A stretch of DNA of 64,000 nucleotides from Saitoella complicata NRRL Y-17804 (lineage: Eukaryota > Ascomycota > Saitoellomycetes > Saitoellales > Saitoellaceae). The translations under genes and the position numbers were made by a program. Position 1 is the first letter of the stretch. Each line of letters begins with the position of its first letter. The notes below the pieces were generated by a model that did not search any database, was not told the origin of the DNA, and saw only the letters and a list, made by a program, of their open reading frames with translations. Shown here piece after piece: positions 55,793 to 64,000 of this stretch. The DNA is taken from assembly GCF_001661265.1 (NCBI RefSeq), contig NW_017566995.1, positions 1 through 64,000 on the forward strand, read 5' to 3'.

Positions 55793-56413
55793 TCAAAGTT
55801 CCTTCTCCTCTCTCTCCTCCCTCCCAATCTTCTCCCCCTCCATATCCCTACAAATCTCCCCCTGCTTCTCCAACACCGCACTCAAACACCCTTGTCCCCC
55901 AAACCCATCAAACCCATCCAACCTCGCCGTCTTGTGCTTTATAAAGTGATAGGACGAAGCGTGACCCTTCCCTTTCGCTTCGGCTTCTCTGGCTTCGGCG
56001 GAAAGTTTTGGGACTGTGCGCCAGGCGTTTTGGAGGACGGAGATGAGGGTGGCGGCGGTGAGGGAGGCTTCGGCACGTTGGAATTCTAGTTGGAAATTGG
56101 GGTGTTTGGGTGATGATGCTGGTGCTGGTGCCGGTTCGCTCGCGCTCGCGTCTGTTGATTGTGATTCTGCACCCAACGCAAGCGTATGAATTTCCGCCAA
56201 AGCCTTTTCCGCGGCCTCTGCCGAGCCAAACGTCGTCCAGCCGTTCATTTTCGGTGTCGGATGTGGGTTACGGTCCCGGGCGTGGTGGTGCTGGATAACG
56301 CTTCCGAGGGAGGTCATGTACTTGGAGATTTGTTGGCATTGTTCCCAGGTGATGTGGTGAGGGTTACCGGAGTTGTTGACGCGTAGTCTCCAGGCGAGTC
56401 TTATGCTGGCCAT
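55793..56413 (-). CDS. Possible RRM-like protein, function unknown
   Basis: 206 residues from the ATG at 56413, single exon, converging with NOP13. The N-terminal 75 residues (MASIRLAWRLRVNNSGNPHH, then ITWEQCQQISKYM, and MNGWTTFGSAEAAEKALAEI) look like a degenerate RRM or a similar alpha-beta fold. An Ala/Pro/Ser-rich linker leads to a second helical block (FQLEFQRAEASLTAATLISV) and a charged C-terminus. I do not recognise the family. A mitochondrial RNA-binding role is possible but not shown. Confidence 0.55.
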   Translation of the reverse strand: MASIRLAWRLRVNNSGNPHHITWEQCQQISKYMTSLGSVIQHHHARDRNPHPTPKMNGWTTFGSAEAAEKALAEIHTLALGAESQSTDASASEPAPAPASSPKHPNFQLEFQRAEASLTAATLISVLQNAWRTVPKLSAEAREAEAKGKGHASSYHFIKHKTARLDGFDGFGGQGCLSAVLEKQGEICRDMEGEKIGREEREEKEL

Positions 56414-57095
56414 GGTTGTTTTATGATCTGATGGAGGATACTCTGCTACTCTACTCGGTTGCTATTGCGCTCATGCACACTCTCCAAAAATCCGGTATTG
56501 CCTGCGCCAGTGTCCGGGGCAGGGCGAGGCACCGATCGATCAGCGAGAGCTCGAGAGATTCGGGTCGAGGGTTGCGGGAACTTGCCGCCGGGGGTCTCGT
56601 GAAAGAGATGCTTTTTTGGGTGGAGATTCATGATTGAAGTGCTCGAGTGGACCCGGGTGGATATGGATCGATATCGGTTGAGCATGGGCTGATGAGGAGG
56701 ACAGAGGAAGAGGGGACAGCTGCAGTGGGGGTTTGGCGTTTGGTAGCGAAACTGAATACATTGCATTTCACATCACGAACTCTTTCCATTTGGGCTCTTA
56801 CCGTTGGGACTTTGCAGGACGGCGTACGGCGCAGGCGGTCCGGGACGTCATTGGCGACCCCAAGCCTGCGCCCAGTCCTCGAAAACAAGAAATAAACAGG
56901 CCTGATCCCGTCCAAGGCCCGAACCCTTCATCTAACAGGGAACTGGGAACTGGGATCGTCCATCATACACAACAACATATCACCAAACTGTCCCGTCCAT
57001 CCTCAGCCCACTCCCTCCGGAACTTTGTCCGTGGACGACTTTCCGGGTCCTTTGGTGGATTTGTACAAAATCCGTTGAAGAGGAGGTTTTCCGAG
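56414..57095. other. Divergent promoter region with copy 2 of the 39-base repeat
   Basis: About 680 bases between the minus-strand gene start and the first AUG of the DDHD phospholipase gene. It contains 56731-56769, the second copy of the repeat found at 55695. The frame reading into the lipase is open from 56682, without AUG, so an upstream exon cannot be excluded. Confidence 0.5.
56731..56769. repeat. 39-base direct repeat, copy 2
   Basis: Second copy of the element at 55695-55733, 34 of 39 identical and in the same orientation. It lies upstream of the DDHD phospholipase gene. Both sit beside gene ends or starts, so either regulatory or mobile origin is possible. Confidence 0.75.
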
Positions 57096-59856
57096 ATGCC
57101 GTCTGAACGTGAAGGAGGAGGGTCTACTCCGAAACGATTATCGCTTGTCGGGGATGGTGAGCATACACCGAGTCCGGGGCCGAGGCCAGTTACGAGTCAT
57201 CGGCATCCATTGTCACACAGGGACTTGGATGCCCCACCAATGTCAATCCGGTACGACGAGTACTCTCTTGTCGATCTCCTCAATGCAAGTGGGCTAACGA
57301 CGTGATTTGTTTTTCGTACAGCTGGCACTACGCCGTCGACCAACCCAAACGAAAACTCTACAACACCCCCACCGCCCCACCCAAACCCGCGACAAAATAC
57401 GTCCCATTCTCACCCTCCGACTCCCGCGCCCTCGAAGCCGCGTTTCAGCGTTGCTGCGAAGTCGAGAACGATACCGAGGAGCCCCCAGCCGATGCGCGAA
57501 TGGTCATGGTCAACGAGGATCAACTATTCGAAGTCGACGTCGTCGAGCGAGAGCTGAAACCGGTGTATTGGAATGGACCGATTTATGAAGTTCGACGTGG
57601 GACGTGGTTTGTCCAGGAGGGGAGTTCGCTCAAGCCTTGTGATGAGAATTTGGCCGTACAGGTTGAAGAGGGGTATATGAAAATCAAACCCTTCAATTTC
57701 AAGAAAGACAAGGATAAGGCTAAGGATAAGGATAAGGAGGATGAGTTGTTGGGGTTGGATAAGGAGATGTTGGCGGAGAAGTTGAAGGAGGCTGTGGAGG
57801 GGGTTGCGAGGCTTCCGGGGGAGTTGTTGAGGCCGGAAGATGCGGGGGAGGGTGGTTCGAGGAGTCGGAGTGGGAGTGTAACTATATCACCTGGGCAGAA
57901 GGGTGGGACGCCGACGAAGGCGAAAGATGGGAAGGAGAAGCCGAAGGAGACGAAGGAGCAGGTGTGGCCGCTTCTTGGAACACATATGGGGAAGTTCGTG
58001 GTCTACACGAACGAAAACACCGCATGGATCTTCACGTACGTATAGTTGCCTCGTAACGAAACCATGACCGCTAACAACTCTCTTACAGCAAAGACATCTA
58101 CTCCATGATCTCCTCCACCCTCTTCAGCGCCCTAACCGCCGGCGTCCACAAAGGCGGCACAAAACTCGTCCGAGGCTTCACCGACGCCGCGAAATCCCGT
58201 CCTCCAATCTCCAAAGAAATCGAAGAAGTCAAATCGAAAGCGACCCAAGAAACCGCCGAAGCACTCCGTTTCGAGGGTGGCCAACAGACTGAGGAAGCGA
58301 GAGCACAAGTGTTGGAGGCGGAGATGGAGGAGGATTATGAGGTTGTTGGGAATGAGGATCCGACGAGGGAGATTGAGCATTTGGTGCTTTGTGTTCATGG
58401 GATTGGGCAGAAGTTGGGGGAGAGGATCGAGAGTGTGAATTTTGTGCATGATGTTAATGTCATGAGGAGGACGATGAAGACGGCGTACAAGGAATCTGAC
58501 TTGTTGCAGACGCTGAATGGGGAGGCGCCTGAGAAGAAGGAGGAGACGGGGAAGGATGAGAAAGACAAAGAGAAGGACAAGGAGAAGGAGAAGGAGGATC
58601 GTGTTGTTAACTCAAAGGTGCAGGTATTGCCTGTTCAGTGGCGTCAACGGATTCAGTTTGGTTTGATGCCTGATGAGGGCGAAGGCAAGGAGGGCAAAGA
58701 AAGCGATCTTGGCATGGGTGAGGAAGGCGAGGAGGAGGAGGTTGCGACGTTGCAGGATATCACTGTTGAAGGTGTTCCTTCTGTACGGAACTTGGTGTCG
58801 GATGTATTGTTGGATATCCTGCTTTACTACCAGCCGATATACAGGGAGCGGATTTTGAGGGCCGTGCACGCGGAGCTGAACAGGGTCTACGCTCTATTCA
58901 AAGAGCGAAATCCGGAGTTCAAGGGGAAGGTGTCGTTGGTCGGCCACTCCCTTGGTTCCGCGATTCTGTTTGATATCCTCGCACGACAGCCGGGACCGAA
59001 TGTCAACCTCAAGCATACCCAGAAACTGGAGTTGGCGTTCGATGTCGAGCATTTCTTTGCCATTGGGAGTCCGATTGGGTTGTTCCAAATGTTGAGGGGG
59101 AAGCATATCGCGGCACGTTCGAAGATCGATGAGTCGTCGCCGCCTATGCCTAGTCCGATTGGTGTGGAGGTCGAGGATCCGTTCGCTGCGACCGAGGCTG
59201 CACCTATGACTATTTCCTCGCCCAAGTGCAGGAACTTCTACAATATCTTCCATCCATCCGACCCGGTTGCGTATCGAATCGAACCTCTCATCAGCAAGCA
59301 TGCGGCAAAGTTGAAGCCGCATCCGTTGCCGTGGAATAAGGGTGGTATCCGGACGCAGTTGGTTGGGTTGCAGAAGGTTGCGCAGGGTGCTACGAGTATC
59401 TTCTCTGGGATTCGGAGTTCGATAACGAAGAGTATTGTCAATATGTCGCTTGGGTATGGCGATCTCTCCGCGCCGGCTATCAACCAACCCCCGACACAAC
59501 CGACGACTCAAGCCGAGCTACTCCCCAGCGATGAACACAACGTGACATCAGCGACCGGCGACACACTCTACTCCGGCTTCGTCCGTGGTTCCAAAACAGC
59601 GGAAGAAAAAGTCCGTTTATCGGATGGCGAGAAGAAGCTGTACGCACTCAATGGAACAGGCCGCATCGATTTCGCAATTCAGGAGGGTATGTTTGAGCAG
59701 AGTTATTCGTATATCAGTGTGATTGCGAGCCATTTGCAGTATTGGCAGGATGCGGATGTTATGCATTTTATTTTGAGTCAGTTGTTGTGGGAGGTGAAAG
59801 CGGCGGAGAAGTCGAATTTGAGTGGAAAGGGCCCGGGGGTGAAGAACTCGAAGTGA
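57096..59856 (+). CDS. DDHD-domain phospholipase A1
   Basis: Three exons, 57096-57250, 57322-58035 and 58089-59856, give 878 residues from the first in-frame AUG; an upstream exon cannot be excluded. After a Ser-rich N-terminus, WHYAVDQPKRKLYN opens the conserved part, followed by YVPFSPSDSRALEAAFQRCC, VYWNGPIYEVRRGTWFVQEG, and the lipase box (LCVHGIGQKLGERI, then GKVSLVGHSLGSAILFDILA, nucleophile Ser near residue 576). The DDHD domain has NIFHPSDPVAYRIEPL, RIDFAIQEGMFEQSYSYISV and ASHLQYWQDADVMHFI. The family hydrolyses phosphatidic acid or other phospholipids and links to membrane traffic and mitochondria. A charged Lys/Glu spacer interrupts the region before the lipase box. Yeast has a relative (YOR022C). 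Confidence 0.88.
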
Positions 59857-60318
59857 GGAGGAGGAAGGAGTGACGTGAGTGACCATGATTGTGGAGGAGT
59901 GCATGGCGATTCATATTGGCTAGAGTATATGTATGATGTGATGAATAGACGTTGGCTTTTACTATTTCGATTACCATTGGACTGTTTGTTAATGGTCTTG
60001 AAGACATGGTGGAGTATTGCAACGACATCGATTTCTGGACCTCGGAAGGATCAAGAAGATTAAGACGAAGAAGAATGGACAGATGAATACGGGGGAAAAC
60101 AACGTATATTCACTATGATATAAAGAAGAAATACTGAAAAGAAACAAAAGACACACACTTCGAATTCCCCCAAGCCTCAGTTCATCGGTACCATTCAATC
60201 AACGACGATTGAAGAATATATTGTCAAGCGCATGCGCAGAAGACATCCACTTCAGAGATCCGCAGATGCTCCGGTGTATTCCCATGTTCTGGTACTCAAC
60301 TTCATCACAGCCCAGGTT
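59857..60318. other. Gene-free stretch
   Basis: About 460 bases after the phospholipase stop. No coding signal. It is comparatively AT-rich around 60100-60150, as expected for 3' sequence. Confidence 0.4.
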
Positions 60319-60861
60319 CTACTCCGTGTGGGTTATTATCATATCTAACGCCAAGCACAATACCAAAACCTCCCCCACGCTCTCCACACCCCCAAAAACA
60401 CCCAAACACCCAAAACCGCACAGAAACCCTCCAAGTCGAAAGAACTTCGTCTCTGGATCTGGGTTACGCCAGACCTCTAGAGGATCCCCATCGCGGATAG
60501 TAAAATACATTTCACCTCCCTTCCATTCCGAGGAGTGTGCAAAAGTATATACTCGGTCATCCGCATTACAGGCGAATCGTCTGTAACACGTAGTCGATTG
60601 GGAATATCGAAAGGAAATGTGATTGGGGTACGGCCCTCGACCCCGCAGGCCCGGGGTCAACGCTTTTTGATGGGGGTGTGGGTGGAGCGTGTCTCGAAGG
60701 AACGACACATGGTTGCGAAGAAGTCTGGAGCCGGTCAGATTTCTTGCGTGGCGAGGGAAGGCGAGGAGTTGTAGTGCTTTGACGGGTCGTTTGTGTGTCA
60801 CATATGTAGATGGTGAAGATGTGGGTTGAGGGTGAAGATGTTGGTCGAGGGAGGGAGGCAA
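60319..60861 (-). other. Coding-like segment with one hydrophobic helix, start unresolved
   Basis: A minus-strand frame without a credible AUG encodes, near its C-terminus, YRRFACNADDRVYTFAHSSE, then GEMYFTIRDGDPLEVWRNPD, then a likely membrane segment (RLGGFLCGFGCLGVFGG). The stop at 60319-60321 is clear. The pattern looks like the last exon of a small membrane or mitochondrial protein, but I found no upstream exon that splices to it in frame. An AUG at 60710 is in another frame and would need an intron. Confidence 0.3.
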
Positions 60862-61213
60862 TGAGGTTTTTATACGGATTTGGGTGGCAGTGCCGGAACT
60901 CAGCCTTCCCGGTGCCCGCCCAATTACAAATCAATCCGAATTGCTCCGTGGAAAGAATTCTATCGAGAAGGTTGGAAGCGAAGAGGCGAGGTGGTTTGTC
61001 TGAGGCGTTGCTATTTTTAGTGAGTTGACATAGGTGTATGGGAACACGCCGCTATGTGACTGCAGCCTTAGAGTGAGACCGTGGGAAGAAAATTTACCAA
61101 GATCAAGAATCTATATGTTCAGAATCCTTGAAAAATGGGTGTAAAAGTATATTCAGACGTAGTTTGAAAACTTCTCAGGAAGAGTCAGTTCCTATCTGGA
61201 CCTTATCAGGTGC

Positions 61214-61561
61214 TCAGGCCTGCCGACAATACAAAAGCTTCTTCAAAGCATCCTGATCCACTTCCATCCACATAGCATCATCCGCTTCCATATCCCACTT
61301 GGCAATATCTTCATCAGTAGGCACATGAGTCTCCTTCAAAATCCGCAATACCTTCCTCATTCCGTGCAGCATCGTATCTCCATAAGTCATCGGTTTTGTG
61401 GCTGTGGTGGATGTCACCTTTGTAGCCTTGCTGAACCCACTGTCAGCTAAGCCCACGGAGTTCGGGATGGGGTGGATGGAACGGAGGTTTGAGTGTGACT
61501 CTTCCGGCGCAGTCCAATCCTTTCCATTGGGGTGCCCTTCCCGTTCACCCTGCGACTGCGT
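61214..61561 (-). other. Possible C-terminal exon of the methyltransferase
   Basis: The methyltransferase frame closes with a TAA at 61562-61564, but the sequence continues open in the same frame for about 115 codons to a TGA at 61214. The continuation (GHPNGKDWTAPEESHSNLRS ... DIAKWDMEADDAMWMEVDQD) has coding-like composition and includes acidic helices. A 51-base intron with a GTGCGG donor and a GTCGCAG acceptor would remove the TAA and keep the frame. It is otherwise unexplained. Confidence 0.4.
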
Positions 61562-62984
61562 TTATGTCTCCATGACTTCGTCTCCATTGGAAGCCCGCAC
61601 ATCTTCGTGGTCATTCACGTTGACCATCCCCGATCCGATTTCCTCGATTCTGTTGGGTGACGTAATCCGATAAATCTCGCACCCTACATCTTCCGAATCG
61701 ATATCCCCAAATCCTCCAATTCCAGCCGTCATAACGTGCTCTTCTCGTCTCATCGTAAACCTCTCCTGAAACTGGTTCCACATTGAGGTTCTTTCCTCAA
61801 TTGTAAGTCCACGCTGTTTGTAGCCGAGCAAGATCACGGTTTTGTTGGGTATGCATAGCCAATCCAGGGTTTCGAGGAGTGGTGCGAAGAACTCTGTCAT
61901 GATCACAGTCAGTTATGTGGATGTTGTGTAGTGAGCGTGCAAATATACCTGCTTCGTACACCAGATCACATGCCAACACCAAACTCACGTCTCCAACTCT
62001 CTCCACGTCCTCCTTCTTTCCCCAAAACAACTCCTGCACGCTCATCTTCACGCCGTTTCCACTCCGGTTCAGCTCGACGTTCTCCTCAATAGTCGCCAAC
62101 CCTTCCTCCAAATCCGTCAACACAACTTCCAGAAAATGAGCGAGCCCAGCCTTCGCTGCTGCAGCAGCCATCCAAACACCAACGGCGCCCGTGCCACAAC
62201 TTAGATCCAGCACCCTAAACTTCCGCTTCGGTCCCTCGGTTGATGCGTGATTCAGCCAATTGGTAAACTCCCTCCATGCCGCGGCAGCTGTGAAGAACGA
62301 CGAATCCCAGATCTTCCCGACGATTCCACTTTCGGGGCTTTCCCGCACAAGCGCACCTCCCTCCGTACCATCAGGGAACTGGAGAATCCGTTGCGTATGC
62401 ACGATCTCATACGAGTCTTCGGGTACGGGCTTCGGTGTCAATCGAAATGGACCAGCGACGAGCGGGACGATCATCAATTCCGCGTCCTGTACCCCATGTG
62501 CTTCCATCTGCGGACTTCTGACGGCAGAGACTTTGATGTAGAAGTCTTTGTCATCTTCCTCTTCACCCTGAGATTTGGATGTACGTTGCGCCGAGAAGAC
62601 ACAACCACCCCTCCCACCTCCGTTGAACCCGGGCCAACGAAGTCCCTCATACCCACAAACATAGCCGTCTACATCTTCCAACTTCACTTCCGCCTCACTA
62701 TCTTTAGGCCACGCTTCAATCTTAACGCCTACCCCCTTACCCTCCATTACGTTCCTCAAAAACAAACTCATCTCATTACACAGCCCCAGATGTAATTCAT
62801 ACCTCGTCCCAGGCGCGATATGGACGGGAAGGAATGGAGCGCGGAGTGTTAGACGGAAGATCATGCGGGAGCCCCAACCTTCGGTATTGTATGAGGCCAT
62901 GATCGGGGGGAGGTTGGCGGGGGTATAGAGGGTTGGAGCGGGGGAATCGGAATCGGGATCGGATTGTGGGTCGTGATCAGCCAT
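61562..62984 (-). CDS. Family-16 (METTL21-type) protein methyltransferase
   Basis: Two exons, 61949-62984 and 61562-61893, give 455 residues if the TAA at 61562 is the true stop. The start is the ATG at 62984 (MADHDPQSDPDSDSP). A long N-terminal region of about 230 residues has no recognised fold and includes a serine/aspartate-rich opening. The methyltransferase domain has VLDLSCGTGAVGVWMAAAAA (about residue 258), EVVLTDLEEGLATIEENVEL and the ACDLVYEAEFFAPLLETL motif that spans the intron; the D-x-x-Y signature is characteristic. PNKTVILLGYKQRGLTIEER follows. Relatives methylate lysines of translation factors or chaperones; the target here is unknown. Confidence 0.82.
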
Positions 62985-63591
62985 TGTGCAAGAAAGGGTT
63001 GTGTACTGTATCAAGAAGAATGGATGAACGTTCGCATGAATTGTCGTCCAGGAAGCGAGATCGGGTTCGCGAAGGTGATGGTGTTTAGACCTGACGTACA
63101 AAATCAAAGGAGGGCCTAGTAACGTAGACATCTTTTCGAATCCAGAAAGGATTAATGAGTTTCCATATAATAGCCGGCCCGGGACGGCGCCGGCAGTCTT
63201 TCGGGGTGTTGACTTGAAGCTGGAGGACAGATTGGACTACGAACCATGGGCCTCTGTTCACTTGTCTTCGCGCTGCTTCGTCAGGAGTTCTATCAGGTGC
63301 TTCATCGTGTGACGGCAATTGCAATGGGGTCTGTGGGTAACTCTTATAGCCGAATGAGAGTGTATAATATCCACCACAAGCCGGCATCCTTCCTTCTCCG
63401 CTCGATTCCAAACCTTATGCTTCGGCAGGATCCTTTAAAAGTGAGGTAGCGTCCTGGAGCAATGGAGACAAAATATGAGGTTCAATGCAAATGCTGGGTA
63501 TCTTTGAATATAGAGAACTCACATAGCTAGCATGTTGTCAGCATATCACACACAATCCAACCAGGTCAAGGACCAACCTTCTAGATCACGA
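62985..63591. other. Gene-free stretch
   Basis: About 600 bases between the methyltransferase start and the PKR1 stop. No coding signal; the short minus-strand frame at 63085-63411 has no motif or AUG context. GC-rich palindromic sequence (GGCCCGGGACGGCGCCGG) lies near 63175. Confidence 0.4.
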
Positions 63592-63891
63592 TCACTGCTC
63601 CTTCTTCTCCTCCGCCGCTATTGCAGCCGGCTCCGCCACACCTCCCTCCTTACCCTTCTTCTCCTCCTCCTCCTTAGCTGCAGCCAGCTCCTTCAAGAAC
63701 CATTGCACACTGACACACAATCCAATCGCAACAGCCAGAAGCGCAAAGACGTGGATATTCCGCGTCATGAAAGCCAGAACGGTGAGAAGGGCGATCAATG
63801 CGACAAAGGATGCGTTCATGGCTATGACAAGGGTTGGGGTCGGTCCTGGCGTAAAGATCGAGTCCCATAAAGATACAACGAAGGTAGTCAT
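63592..63891 (-). CDS. PKR1: V-ATPase assembly factor Pkr1
   Basis: A 99-residue protein from the ATG at 63891. MTTFVVSLWDSIFTPGPTPT and LVIAMNASFVALIALLTVLA match the start of Pkr1, followed by NIHVFALLAVAIGLCVSVQW and FLKELAAAKEEEEKKGK. Two transmembrane helices and a charged, Lys/Glu-rich C-terminus are as in yeast Pkr1, which helps assemble the V0 sector of the vacuolar ATPase in the endoplasmic reticulum. The chain is shorter than the yeast protein because its tail is reduced. Single exon. Confidence 0.9.
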   Translation of the reverse strand: MTTFVVSLWDSIFTPGPTPTLVIAMNASFVALIALLTVLAFMTRNIHVFALLAVAIGLCVSVQWFLKELAAAKEEEEKKGKEGGVAEPAAIAAEEKKEQ

Positions 63892-64000
63892 GGTTGGTGA
63901 TTGTGTGTTGGGATTTGGGTTGTAGGTCAGTGGGGTGGGTGTACGTGATGCAATCGAGGTGAACCAGGCGCCTGGATGTACGAAGCCACACTTTATTCAG

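Noticed and set aside
60566-60934. A 122-codon minus-strand frame upstream of the membrane-helix segment
   Set aside because: Begins at a non-AUG codon, is Pro/Ser/Arg-rich and has no motif.

Overview
The window is a chromosome end of a fungal nuclear genome. It opens with about 20 copies of the C-rich telomere strand (CCCTAA). It then runs through roughly 35 closely packed genes with short introns (about 50-100 bases), GTACGT/GTAAGT-type donors, occasional CTAAC-like branch points and YAG acceptors. The gene set is fungal: an Slt2-type MAP kinase, Erv25, Pkr1, a Nop13-like protein, a Pro2-type and a His1-type enzyme, fused PabA/PabB, a fungal-length Med1 and a Ups/PRELI protein. TTAGGG telomeres and short introns fit a filamentous or yeast-like ascomycete or an early-branching fungus; the sequence alone does not settle the phylum.

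Layout. 1-4 kb: telomere, then an Lsb1/Pin3-like SH3 protein facing a proline-rich membrane protein of unknown function. 4.2-6.2 kb: a broken Ty3/Gypsy fossil, followed by a yapsin-like aspartic protease and an ETHE1-like persulfide dioxygenase. 9.4-12 kb: gene-poor, with a Myb-like fragment and a decayed Tc1/mariner transposon. 12-38 kb: fatty aldehyde dehydrogenase, phospholipase D, Slt2-type MAPK, Mis12, Erv25, Ups/PRELI, Pro2, aminodeoxychorismate synthase, Med1, His1, an NDUFAF2-like protein, a DUF218 protein, inositol monophosphatase, eIF2-beta and GAPDH. 38-43 kb: a small unknown protein, a secreted Thr-rich protein and a six-finger CCCH protein. 43-64 kb: Sly1, a Gln-rich homeodomain-like protein, a PNUTS/Ppn1-like PP1 regulator, an MFS transporter, a UPF0303 protein, Yah1-type ferredoxin, Nop13, two unknown proteins, a DDHD phospholipase, a family-16 methyltransferase and Pkr1.

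Neighbours often alternate as head-to-head and tail-to-tail pairs. Several divergent pairs share only 170-260 bases (MIS12/ERV25, PRO2/ABZ1, MED1/HIS1, DUF218/IMPase, YAH1/NOP13). There is no multi-gene metabolic cluster. Themes recur across the window: amino-acid and folate synthesis, secretion (Erv25, Sly1), phospholipid metabolism (PLD, DDHD lipase, Ups/PRELI), mitochondrial functions, and RNA or chromatin regulators with CCCH, RRM or homeodomain-like modules. I found no rRNA, tRNA, CRISPR array or clearly new multi-gene system. The most unusual items are the CCCH gene with a duplicated exon, the homeodomain-like protein lacking Asn51, the PNUTS-like gene, a possible hidden C-terminal exon of the methyltransferase, and a repeated 39-base motif around 55.7 and 56.7 kb.
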